Of a stretch of 64,000 bases of DNA, positions 55,737 to 64,000 are shown in pieces (position 1 is the stretch's first letter; every line of letters starts with the position of its first letter). The stretch is from positions 62,001 to 126,000 of the forward strand of contig NW_014575406.1 of the NCBI RefSeq assembly GCF_000803265.1, given 5' to 3'. The notes beneath the pieces are model-generated. The model searched no databases. It was given only the letters and a program-made list of their open reading frames with translations, and had not been told where the DNA came from. Made by a program: the position numbers and the translations under genes. This DNA comes from Ordospora colligata OC4. Its lineage: Eukaryota; Microsporidia; Ordosporidae.

Positions 55737-55865
55737 ATGATAAAATGTAAGGCATGCACAAGTGCAGCCTGTTGTTGTACTTCCCGGGAACGAAAAGCAC
55801 AGATCGCTGTGCCATCAGTAAAGAGAAGCAAGGGTTCTGCTGTGTTGTGTTTATGTGTATTTTGA
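55737..55865 (+). CDS. doubtful small cysteine-rich open frame
   Basis: A 42-codon frame starts six bases after the SmE stop and reads MIKCKACTSAACCCTSRERK, then a polar end with two more cysteines. C-x2-C and CCC groups could bind metal. The region is less AT-rich than its flanks, and might instead belong to an RNA or the HRD3 leader region. There is no CCC run at the ATG. Low confidence. Confidence 0.2.
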   Translation: MIKCKACTSAACCCTSRERKAQIAVPSVKRSKGSAVLCLCVF

Positions 55866-55912
55866 CTTGCATGAAATGAGAGTAATTAAATGTTTTGGTG
55901 TTTGGGGTTGTA

Positions 55913-57439
55913 ATGTTTGTGCTATACCTTGCATTTGCTACATGTATGTCTCTAAAGAAGGCTTTGTTTGAAGACGGAGATTTGCAGAGTGCAATTGATG
56001 TTTGTGAAACAAGATTAGATCCGTTTGATCATTTCTATTCATACTTTGTGAAGAAGGTGTTTATGGGTAAAGCAGATGAAGCACTAACTGCGTATGTGCT
56101 GTCGAGTGGGGATGATTTAAGAAATATTGTTCTTGGCTCTGTAGCAATGAACTCAGGAAGTGTAAATAAGGACCTAAAGCTTGCAGCTGACTTGCTCTGG
56201 AGTGAATCATCGAAGGTTTCCATGAAATACCTGCACAATCCACACGAATTCAGTGTGATGGACCGATTTGAAAGCTTAGAAAAGACGCTTTTACCATCTA
56301 GGGCTATTGAGAACATTATCACCATGGTTTATTCTGGAGATGAAGGGTCTGGACAGTTATTTCTGTCACTGCTTGATAGAAAGCAATTGTTTTTAAAGGA
56401 CCACACTCGGGTAGTGATGCATCTTGCACAGAAAGGACATGCACGAGCACTTGGATACCTTGGTGAGATGCACTACTACGGAATAGGCGTGGAGATGTCT
56501 CTTGAGAAGGCAATGTTTTTCTACTCCAAAGCGAAGGAGATGAATGATGCGATTGGGATGTGTGGAGTTGGAAAGGTACTGCTTTCATCAGAGTATATGG
56601 ACAAGAAGAATGCAAGACATACACTTGCTCGTGCATCAAGGTTTTTACGTTCTGGAGAGATTGAGTATTTGTTGTATCTATTGAATTTGAGCAGGCAGTC
56701 TTTGAATGCAGACATGCATATGGAGAATGCATTGAGACAGGGGTACCTTCCAGCAATACACATGGATGGAATGAAATACTACCTGAGGGGAGAGTATGCA
56801 GGTGCATGTGCTAGATATCAAGCAGTGTTGGAATATTCAGATGTAATGGTTGAACTGAGGAGTATGGCTCAAAAGAACTTTGTAGAAGGAAAGTATAGAC
56901 AGAGTGTAATTGCCTTACTTATGTGTGCAGAGCTTGGATCGATGCATTGCATGCAGAATGCAGTGTATTTACTTGAAAGGCATTGGCTATTTGATAACCA
57001 ACATGAGATTCTTTTATGGCTTTATATGCAGCTTCTTCAAAGAGGAGACTATGAAGTGGTGAATAGGATAGGAAATGCGTATTTCTATGGACGAGGAGTA
57101 GCAAAATCGTACAAGGATGCACTGGCATACTATATGTCGGCAGCGCTGATGAACAGTGCCGAAGGACATTATAATGTTGGATATATGTATGAGCATGGAT
57201 ATGGAGTTGAGAAAAGTGTTGTGAGTGCATTACGGCACATAATGAGGATACAGTCGACGGATGAGGTGTATTTGTTGTTGTTCTACACGTATCTACGACT
57301 TGGGATGAAGCTTATTGTAGGAAGTGTGTTGAATAAGTATGTAGTGGGACTCTATGTGGGATGGATGGGAATACGAAAGATGTGTAAGATTGGGATGAAG
57401 AGGGAATTGAATGTAAATGCTAGAGATAAAAACAACTGA
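55913..57439 (+). CDS. HRD3: Hrd3/Sel1L-like ERAD protein
   Basis: This is a 508-residue protein with signal peptide MFVLYLAFATCMS. Several Sel1-type repeats are visible: GHARALGYLGEMHYYGIGVE (about residue 175) and GNAYFYGRGVAKSYKDALAYY and GHYNVGYMYEHGYGVEKS (about 385-435). A hydrophobic C-terminal region could be a membrane anchor. Hrd3/Sel1L binds misfolded ER proteins and partners the ubiquitin ligase Hrd1. It is smaller than Hrd3 of yeast (833). GGGG lies four to seven bases before the ATG; the frame is open upstream only via GTG. Confidence 0.8.
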   Translation: MFVLYLAFATCMSLKKALFEDGDLQSAIDVCETRLDPFDHFYSYFVKKVFMGKADEALTAYVLSSGDDLRNIVLGSVAMNSGSVNKDLKLAADLLWSESSKVSMKYLHNPHEFSVMDRFESLEKTLLPSRAIENIITMVYSGDEGSGQLFLSLLDRKQLFLKDHTRVVMHLAQKGHARALGYLGEMHYYGIGVEMSLEKAMFFYSKAKEMNDAIGMCGVGKVLLSSEYMDKKNARHTLARASRFLRSGEIEYLLYLLNLSRQSLNADMHMENALRQGYLPAIHMDGMKYYLRGEYAGACARYQAVLEYSDVMVELRSMAQKNFVEGKYRQSVIALLMCAELGSMHCMQNAVYLLERHWLFDNQHEILLWLYMQLLQRGDYEVVNRIGNAYFYGRGVAKSYKDALAYYMSAALMNSAEGHYNVGYMYEHGYGVEKSVVSALRHIMRIQSTDEVYLLLFYTYLRLGMKLIVGSVLNKYVVGLYVGWMGIRKMCKIGMKRELNVNARDKNN

Positions 57440-57807
57440 GCTGTATTGAGTGGATGTGTTGAATGTATATGCTTATGTAAATGGTAGTGATAAAAGTATA
57501 ATAGTATATTTGTGTTGAATATATGCGTTGTATTAAATGAGTCAATGAGTTTACGCTGAATGAATAAAGAATATGTATAAACTGAATGTATGATTGTTGA
57601 TATATGCTTTGGATTGTTAGAGAAGATGTATAAATTGAATGAGTGAATGTATTAGTTTATGCTTATGTGCATTGTTAAAGAATATATAAATTGAATGAGT
57701 TTATGCTTATGTTGAATGGTTGTGATAAATTGTTGAAGAATATTTTGTTGAGTGAATGAATGTTGAATTGAATAAATATTGATTTTATTTGATACTGGTT
57801 AAATGAT
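57440..57807. repeat. intergenic region with degenerate tandem repeats
   Basis: This 368-bp stretch between convergent genes contains at least three diverged copies of a unit with TATAAATTGAATGAGT and TTTATGCTTATGT, around 57,620-57,725. I see no gene or RNA in it. Confidence 0.5.
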
Positions 57808-58314
57808 TTAATACCAGTATGTGCCTAGTGCGAAGTCATCGTGTGTTTCAGGATGCTCGATGTGTGGGCGAGGAAGGTCGATAGTTCTGAATGAAAGTTT
57901 TTTCTTGATTCGGATGTCTGTTGGTAAGCGAGAAGCAGTATAGAGCAAGGATGGCGAAGGAAGAGCTGGATGGCGATCTGATGCGGTAGAGTATGCAACT
58001 ATATGGAAGTTTCTACTGGCACATGTTGCAGAGTATGTCTTTTTTATCATTGGACTTGTAGCAAGCATTTGCTTGTATGCCATGAATGCGCCTTGAATAC
58101 GTGATGGGGACCATGCCATGTCATCGGTCCATCTTCGGATGGCGCTTTCTTCCTCACAGTAGACGAAGACACTGCCGTGGCGAATGGCTCTGCGTTCATC
58201 GGATGTGAGCCTGCGTTGGATTCTCGGGATGAGACCGTTGCGAGCCATGTCGATGAGGACGATGCAATCTGATTCGTTTTCGAGAGTGCCGTAGAATGAT
58301 TCGATTTGTAACAT
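57808..58314 (-). CDS. WOPR-family (Gti1/Pac2) transcriptional regulator
   Basis: This is a 168-residue protein. Residues 5-85 match the first WOPR box: ESFYGTLENESDCIVLIDMA, GLIPRIQRRLTSDERRAIRHGSVFVYCEEE and RRWTDDMAWSPSRIQG (family: FHGYIxSxxDALxLxEAxRxGxLPRVxRRL, SGSVFVW, RRWTDGxxWSPSRV). Wor1/Ryp1/Gti1 proteins control developmental and morphology switches in fungi. The second half is short and has weaker similarity. An intact double-box domain is not evident. The frame is open upstream, but ACCCACAC directly precedes this ATG. Confidence 0.85.
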   Translation of the reverse strand: MLQIESFYGTLENESDCIVLIDMARNGLIPRIQRRLTSDERRAIRHGSVFVYCEEESAIRRWTDDMAWSPSRIQGAFMAYKQMLATSPMIKKTYSATCASRNFHIVAYSTASDRHPALPSPSLLYTASRLPTDIRIKKKLSFRTIDLPRPHIEHPETHDDFALGTYWY

Positions 58315-58547
58315 GTGTGGGTTGCAACATGATGTGATGTGTGTGAACAATGCAAGCTTATTTTGACGATGTGTTGACGTGTGGAGTGCGAATGGAGGAG
58401 GTGTTGGGCTGGAAAGTGTAAAAGAGTATGAGTTGATGATTGAGTATTGCTTACAATTGAGATGTAAGATATACTTGCTATAATGAAATCTACATGATAT
58501 GTTTGTTACAAGAAGTTGTGTGAATTATATGTAGTGAAGAGCAAAAA

Positions 58548-58618
58548 TGGAGTTGCCAGGAATCGAACCCGGTTCTCCTGCGTGCAAAGCAGGCGCTCTA
58601 CCACTAAACTACAACCCC
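58548..58618 (-). tRNA. tRNA-Ala(TGC)
   Basis: The 71-base gene folds as a cloverleaf on the minus strand: acceptor GGGGTTG with CAACTCC, D arm TAGTTTAGTGGTAGA, anticodon stem CCTGC/GCAGG around TTTGCAC giving TGC, and T arm with GGTTCGATTCC. There is no intron. It ends with a T run that acts as Pol III terminator. Confidence 0.95.
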
Positions 58619-58996
58619 TCGAGAAAACTATGCGTTGGTGTTAGATTCTAGTTTGAAATGGTGCATTGTTGTGTCTTATTGTTCCATTGCATTGTTGTGT
58701 CTTATTGTTCCATTGCATTAGTATATCCCACATGATTATATCTCGTTATTGTTGGATCGTTGTATTTGATGTATTTCATGATGATTGCCGTATTCCTTTC
58801 TTCTTACATTACTATATTATATGATGCATGTCTTCTGTTGGCATTATCATATGCTTACCTGAGCATTATCATATACTTACTTAAACATCACCAATACCTA
58901 CCTGAGCATTCCACCCATGAATTCCTTTCTATACAATCATTAATGCATCTGCATACATAAATCAATTGTATTTTTATTCCAAATGCACATCCCTAT
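58619..58996. other. intergenic region downstream of NAC start and tRNA-Ala
   Basis: This 378-bp stretch separates the tRNA-Ala 5' end from the NAC-alpha start. It holds a 26-bp tandem repeat and looser repeats around CCTGAGCATTATCATAT near 58,855-58,910. I see no gene. Confidence 0.5.
58663..58714. repeat. 26-bp perfect tandem duplication
   Basis: Two identical 26-bp units, each starting GCATTGTTGTGTCTTATTG, lie head to tail, followed by the first bases of a third unit. Confidence 0.85.
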
Positions 58997-59476
58997 ATGT
59001 CCAGATCTCTCACTGCAAACGAGTCATTTGTTCACAAAACACTGAGCTCCAAGATCAAGCTTGAGGAAATCACAGACGTAAGAAACATAAGCATGTTCAT
59101 GGACAACGTTGCATTCACCGTGCAGTCTCCACTTGCATACGCCATTAAGGGCACAGATTCGGTGTTGGTCTTCGGAAACCTTACAAACCCAATCAATATC
59201 GACCAGCTCATGAAGAAATATACCGAGGACTCCACAAACACGCCTTCTGATGACATCGTTGGAATGTACAGCAGAATAGATAATCATCCAGAAAACAAAG
59301 AAGCCAAGCATGAAAACGAGGATGATATATTCGGTGCAGACAGCACAAGACTCTCCGAAGATGACATCAAGCTCATAGGCTCGCAAGTCAGCGTCCCACG
59401 GCATGAAATCATCAAGGCACTTGTGGATTCTGATTACGACGTAGTCGATACAATGATGAAGTTGACAAAAAAATAA
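58997..59476 (+). CDS. EGD2: nascent polypeptide-associated complex alpha subunit
   Basis: This is a 159-residue protein with the two domains of NAC-alpha: a NAC beta-barrel at about residues 18-75 (KLEEITDVRNISMFM, FTVQSPLAYAIKGTDSVLVFG) and a C-terminal UBA at about 120-158 (LSEDDIKLIGSQVSVPRHEI, ALVDSDYDVVDTMMKLT). An acidic linker joins them. NAC-alpha binds ribosome nascent chains. The length is close to that of yeast Egd2 (174). TCCCTAT directly precedes the ATG. Confidence 0.9.
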   Translation: MSRSLTANESFVHKTLSSKIKLEEITDVRNISMFMDNVAFTVQSPLAYAIKGTDSVLVFGNLTNPINIDQLMKKYTEDSTNTPSDDIVGMYSRIDNHPENKEAKHENEDDIFGADSTRLSEDDIKLIGSQVSVPRHEIIKALVDSDYDVVDTMMKLTKK

Positions 59477-59583
59477 ACCATCTTCTTTATTTCACACTAT
59501 CCTTGATTATTGCACTTCTTCATAGACATTTCAGTCTTGAATCTTTTGCTCACTCTTCCATCGCTCACAGTTTAGTTGCACAA

Positions 59584-60576
59584 TCATTGAGCTGCAACAT
59601 ATACATTGAAGTGCTTCAGATTCAATGAGTTGTAGTATGCCCTTCTGATCGGATCAATACGTACCAGCTCTTCCATGGCCTTCTTTCTCTCTTCTACATC
59701 CTTCGAGCATTCTAGAATGTATTGTAATGCGCCAATACACTCACTTTCAAGTCTCAGTATCGTCTTTGGAAGTTCAAGATCATCCTCCTCTTGTACAAAT
59801 TTCATCATCACTCCATTAATAGTTACAGTAAGCGTACTAGGTACATTGTTGATCTTTCTTTTCAGGCACATACTTGGTGTATCTAATCTACACAAAAAAC
59901 GCTCATCCATTGATTCAATCACGAGTTCACCCGCAAAAGGCTTTTCAAACACAACCTCCATCTGTCCTTCAGCAATCCTTATATACATCCCATTCTTCAT
60001 CCTTCTTGTTTCACGATGCACATAAAGATATTCCCATCCTACAAGATTCAATGGATCCGTATATACAATCGCAACAGGATCTTCATCCATATTGTGATGC
60101 AGATATGAATAATTAAACAAATCTCTTGCTGCCTTCTTCCCAATCACCTGCATCCTGTAATTCCAGCAATGGAAGTTTCTTGGATCAAAGCTTAATAGAT
60201 ACGCAGTAAGTACATCTTCTTTCCTTAAATGCATCTGCGCCTCTTCATCAAATTTCTGCATCATGAACTTCCTGTGATGCCATGCCTGATATGACTTCGG
60301 ATTGCTTCTGAGTGCATTTTCACATACTGAAAGTTGTGCGTTGAATTGAGTGCGATGTGCAATAAGGTGCTGCTTGAGAATGTTCCACGACATGTAGTCG
60401 TCAGTGCTGATCTGCACGAGTTCCATGTGCTTTTCAACAGAGTCCTCCTGTTTTAGTATCTTTTTCAGTTGATCTGTGCATTCCTGATCTTCAATGTATT
60501 CGCCTTCCTTCACATTGTGCACAATCATAGCTGGGGTGCCTCTGTGCATTGCATACTTGTTTTCATATCTATGCAT
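59584..60576 (-). CDS. BET4: Rab geranylgeranyltransferase alpha subunit
   Basis: This is a 330-residue protein with PFTA repeats: SYQAWHHRKFMMQKFDEE, then DPRNFHCWNYRMQVIGKKA, DPLNLVGWEYLYVHRETR. The W-x2-R repeat pattern and helical layout identify the alpha subunit of a prenyltransferase, most like Bet4 (RabGGTase), which would attach geranylgeranyl to Rab proteins; farnesyltransferase alpha is the alternative. About 115 residues after the repeats are strand-rich. The first ATG is used; a CCCC run precedes a later in-frame ATG at residue 17, which could be the true start. Confidence 0.78.
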   Translation of the reverse strand: MHRYENKYAMHRGTPAMIVHNVKEGEYIEDQECTDQLKKILKQEDSVEKHMELVQISTDDYMSWNILKQHLIAHRTQFNAQLSVCENALRSNPKSYQAWHHRKFMMQKFDEEAQMHLRKEDVLTAYLLSFDPRNFHCWNYRMQVIGKKAARDLFNYSYLHHNMDEDPVAIVYTDPLNLVGWEYLYVHRETRRMKNGMYIRIAEGQMEVVFEKPFAGELVIESMDERFLCRLDTPSMCLKRKINNVPSTLTVTINGVMMKFVQEEDDLELPKTILRLESECIGALQYILECSKDVEERKKAMEELVRIDPIRRAYYNSLNLKHFNVYVAAQ

Positions 60577-60632
60577 TGATGAGATTGCAATGTGTTATAC
60601 ATTCATATCACATGCATGCCACCCTTTGATAG

Positions 60633-62123
60633 ATGGATCGCATTGAAAAGTTTCTTGGAAGACGACCGATCAAAAACAGACGCAAAGTCAAATGCAATGG
60701 GAGAGAGCATGTGATAACCAAGGAAGACTTGAAAGTGATCAGAGCGTTTAGAAAGAACGTTTGTATGGATCCGGATGTTGATTTATATAGACCGTTGAAT
60801 CTGAGCTTCAGCAGAAAGACAATGAATGGGCCAATACTAGAAAAGAAAGAACGTAAAGATAAGAGTCAGAGCACATATTACACACCAAGAATACTTAGAA
60901 AGAGTATAAGACAATACATACCACAGAAGGATTGCGAACAACTAGTTAATACGATATTGGATGTATGGGAAGATGAGGGAATGGATGATTTGAATGCATA
61001 TGAGCAAGATATCTTTGTGAATACGGAGGAGCAGTATACTGGTGCTGTTGAAAAGTTGTCATATAGAACTGAAGATCTCAAGAAAAGCCTCAGGAGGATA
61101 TACTTGAGGTTATATGATCCAAGAGAGAAGAAGGAGTTCAAACTTAAAGATTTTGTCAAGGAAATGCCAAAGCCAGAAACACTTGGCCCATTCCCGAAAG
61201 AAATTGGATTGTCGTATTGCTTTGATCATCCAGTTAGGATCAATGTTCATGAAAGTCATCGGATGTTTGCATCATGCAAGGGTCGTGTATTAGAGGTTTA
61301 TGAGTTTGATGGGTTTGTTAAGGTTGTTGAGATTGTGTTTGACTCAGATGTAAGAGCAGCAAGATTTGCAATTGATGGGTTGATTTGTGTACTTGTGGGA
61401 GATTCTGCATACATTGTGAGCCTTGAATATGAAATAACCAACACTGAGATGATTGCAGATGCATTCAGTTTAGTGGAGATGAAACAGAGGAAACGGAGCA
61501 TTAACGGATGGGACGAGCAACTATGCACTTGTGCTGTGTTGAAGAGTAGCAAGAAAGTGAACAATATAGAAGTGCATCAGAATGGAAAGTATCTTGGAGT
61601 AGTGAGTGGAAAGGAAATAACGGTATGTGATCTAACGAAGTGGAAGGCAATGAAGATATGCCTGGACAGGGGGAAAACTCCACTGAAGATGAGATTTCAT
61701 AGAACACTTTCTAGGATAATTGTATCTACGACCAACTCGATTATTGTCTATGACCTTGTGACTCGAAAGACTGTGTGCGAGGGTGTAGGGATGTCATTTG
61801 TATTTGACTTCTGCCTTGTGAATGAGAATGTGGTTGCATTAGTAAACAACCTGAATAAGGTGGTGTTGTATGATCACGTGAGGAATGAGATCCTAAGGAC
61901 GATGGTTCAAGAGCAGATTGGGATTGAGGTAGCACATCATAGAAAATACAATCTGATGTGTGTGTCGTATCCAACTGAGATGATTGTATTCTACAACGAT
62001 ATTTCGAACGATCTTGTTGTTCCATTGCATAGGATTAGCGGAAAGTACAGGGACTTAGCATTTCATCCTGTGCTTCCATGGCTGTACGGAATCAGTGGAA
62101 AAATGCTGTATGTTTTTACTTAG
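60633..62123 (+). CDS. ERB1: Erb1/BOP1 ribosome biogenesis protein
   Basis: This is a 496-residue protein. The N-terminal half is divergent BOP1NT-like sequence; LGPFPKEIGLSYCFDHPVR near residue 187 matches the family DLKPFPT-x-LxYxGHxxxVRS. A beta-propeller follows, ending with VVPLHRISGKYRDLAFHPVLPW and VFT, which matches the Erb1/BOP1 C-terminus (IVPLKxLRG...FHPxxPWxxSxG...RLFT). Erb1 works with Nop7 and Ytm1 in 60S subunit maturation. It is shorter than yeast Erb1 (807). ACCCTTTGATAG precedes the ATG. It is divergent from BET4 with 56 bp between starts. Confidence 0.78.
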   Translation: MDRIEKFLGRRPIKNRRKVKCNGREHVITKEDLKVIRAFRKNVCMDPDVDLYRPLNLSFSRKTMNGPILEKKERKDKSQSTYYTPRILRKSIRQYIPQKDCEQLVNTILDVWEDEGMDDLNAYEQDIFVNTEEQYTGAVEKLSYRTEDLKKSLRRIYLRLYDPREKKEFKLKDFVKEMPKPETLGPFPKEIGLSYCFDHPVRINVHESHRMFASCKGRVLEVYEFDGFVKVVEIVFDSDVRAARFAIDGLICVLVGDSAYIVSLEYEITNTEMIADAFSLVEMKQRKRSINGWDEQLCTCAVLKSSKKVNNIEVHQNGKYLGVVSGKEITVCDLTKWKAMKICLDRGKTPLKMRFHRTLSRIIVSTTNSIIVYDLVTRKTVCEGVGMSFVFDFCLVNENVVALVNNLNKVVLYDHVRNEILRTMVQEQIGIEVAHHRKYNLMCVSYPTEMIVFYNDISNDLVVPLHRISGKYRDLAFHPVLPWLYGISGKMLYVFT

Positions 62124-62266
62124 TGATGGTTTGCATGTATTACATCTGTTACTTTGAGTGATTTGTGTGTTCATAGATGCCTGTGTGGCAGGGATGTTGA
62201 ATGAGCTGTTGGTTCTGCCACGACGTGGGATAGTTTATGCAGTGGATCGATTGATATGATAAGTAA

Positions 62267-62740
<474 letters not shown>

Positions 62741-63074
62741 ATTGATCTGAGTAGTTTTGTGTTTTTGAAATGTATTTTGAAGAGGTGGTGTAAGTGTAAA
62801 CAGTTAATCTATGCAGATGCTTGTGAATTTACGTGATGTGTTTATGGGTTTACGTGATATGCATTTGTGAATGTGGTTTATATAAAAGTTAAAAAGTTTA
62901 TCATGCAACTCAATAGTATGATTTATTCAGAGAAGTTAAAGAATTTATCACGTAATTCAATTATGTAAGGATGAATCAAACTCAATAGTATGATTTATTC
63001 AGATACAATGTCTTTGCTAATGAATCTGTGACGAGTGCAGCTGCAAATCTCACAAAATACAAGCTGCCCTTTGA
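62741..63074. repeat. intergenic region with a 72-bp imperfect tandem repeat
   Basis: This 334-bp stretch contains two direct copies of a 25-bp block beginning AACTCAATAGTATGATTTA, at 62,907-62,931 and 62,979-63,003, inside a wider 72-bp imperfect repeat. No gene is seen. GCCC lies directly before the helicase start at its right end. Confidence 0.6.
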
Positions 63075-64000
63075 TGGCCAGAATCAAGATCAGCGGGGTG
63101 CCTATTGAGATGCCATTTGAGCCGTATCCTGCACAGATTGTGACAATGACGAAGGTGATAATGTGTCTGATGTCAGGAACAAGCGGACTTGTTGAGAGCC
63201 CGACTGGGACAGGAAAGAGTTTATCGATTATATGTGCAGTGCTTGGATACAGCGAGTATTTGCAACGAGGAACACAGGAGACAAACGCAAAGAGAAGGGG
63301 GAGTGGAATGTCCACAGGCGAGGATGTACGTGAAGAGAAGCTGAAGGTGATAATATGTTCAAGAACACATAAGCAGCTTGATCAGCTGATTTCACAGCTG
63401 AAGAAAACACGATACAGTCCAAGGATGTCAATACTTGCAAGCAGAAGTCAGTATTGTGTAAGCCCAAAGCTTGCTGATGCAACAGACAAGAACACAGGAT
63501 GCAATGATCTTGTGAAGGTTGGCGGGTGTGTGTACTTCACAGGGAAGGACAGACTTGCAAAGAGAATTGGTGACAAAGTGTTTGACATTGAGGAGCTGAA
63601 AGCAGAAGGTAAGAGATGTGTTGGATGTCCATACTACGCATCAAGGATCCTTAATGAGGATGCAGAAGTGATATTTGCACCATATAATTACCTGATAGAT
63701 CCCAAGATCCGACAGAGCACTGGGATAAATCTTGAGAACTGTGTGGTGATTATTGATGAAGCACACAACATTGAGGATGTGTGTAGGTCATCTGGATCAG
63801 TTGAGCTGACATCTAGGGCGATGGAGATGATACAGGGTGAGCTTAGTGGAGCAGCTAAGAGAAGTTCAATGCTGGGAGATGTTAAGGTAGACTTTATGAA
63901 TGTGATGGAGCTATTCAAGAGATTGAGGGATGGGGTTGATGGAGGAGAGTTTGATAAAAGCAGTGCATCAGGGAGATTCCGAATACGCAAGGGAGAGCAG
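63075..64000 (+). CDS. RTEL1: RTEL1-like DEAH superfamily 2 helicase, N-terminal part
   Basis: This gene runs off the window; 308 codons are visible with no stop. Motif I is LVESPTGTGKSLS (about residue 40), motif Ia is IICSRTHKQLDQLISQL, four cysteines typical of the iron-sulfur domain lie in CNDLVKVGGCVYF...CVGCPYY, and motif II is IIDEAHNIEDVC. The words IKISGVPIEMPFEPYPAQ, FAPYNYLIDPK and the Fe-S spacing favour RTEL1 over Rad3, Chl1 and FANCJ. RTEL1 unwinds D-loops and telomeric structures. GCCCTTTG directly precedes the ATG. Confidence 0.85.

Noticed and set aside
55731..55912. Spliceosomal snRNA in the gap between SmE and HRD3
   Set aside because: I could not find the U1, U2, U4, U5 or U6 landmark sequences on either strand.

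Overview
The window looks like a chromosomal stretch of a microsporidian, a highly reduced fungal-related parasite. Supporting signs are very compact gene packing (one divergent pair is only 15 bp apart), short eukaryotic proteins (a 206-residue MAD1), a tiny 32-bp intron right after the start codon of a ribosomal protein gene, and a CCC or GGG run a few bases upstream of most start codons, as known from Encephalitozoon-type microsporidia. Genus and species cannot be fixed from the sequence alone. I found no bacterial operons, insertion sequences or CRISPR arrays.

Region by region. Bases 1-23,500 hold housekeeping genes on both strands: a Cef1/Cdc5-like Myb protein, a Rho-type GTPase, Mkt1, Tap42, Rtf1, a PIG-U-like protein, proteasome beta-3, a P5A ATPase, Bud20, a J-like membrane protein, Rfc3, a Spa2/GIT-like protein, a GATA factor, an RRM protein, Sof1, a small basic protein of 57 residues, and lipin. 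Bases 23,500-28,130 are a run of four genes for predicted secreted proteins, several acidic or repetitive. Bases 28,180-34,815 return to conserved genes: a RanBP1-domain protein, Fyv10/Gid9 and an ER Hsp70. Bases 35,100-42,700 form a visibly AT-rich island of decayed genes: one leucine-rich-repeat pseudogene and at least three broken relatives of a helical, membrane-tailed family. A tRNA-Pro follows.

Bases 43,260-64,000 are again dense: eS8 (with intron), eL33, an isolated Hop1 C-terminal module, MAD1, Rna14, thioredoxin reductase, a Sec9-like SNARE, a p24 protein, Bet3, archease with a cysteine-rich N-terminal extension, Rad17/Rad24, Gid8, U3 snoRNA, SmE, Hrd3/Sel1, a WOPR-family regulator, tRNA-Ala, NAC-alpha, Bet4, Erb1, ubiquitin-eS31 and the start of an RTEL1-like helicase that runs off the end.

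Functional themes are ribosome assembly (U3, Sof1, Erb1, Bud20, eS8, eL33, UBI3), the ER and secretory route (BiP, Hrd3, P5A ATPase, PIG-U, p24, Bet3, Sec9, Bet4), protein turnover (Pup3, Gid8, Gid9, ubiquitin), and chromosome maintenance (Rfc3, Rad17, Mad1, Hop1 module, RTEL1). Starts were chosen mainly from in-frame ATGs next to a CCC/GGG run; several of the longest open frames begin at TTG or GTG and were trimmed.
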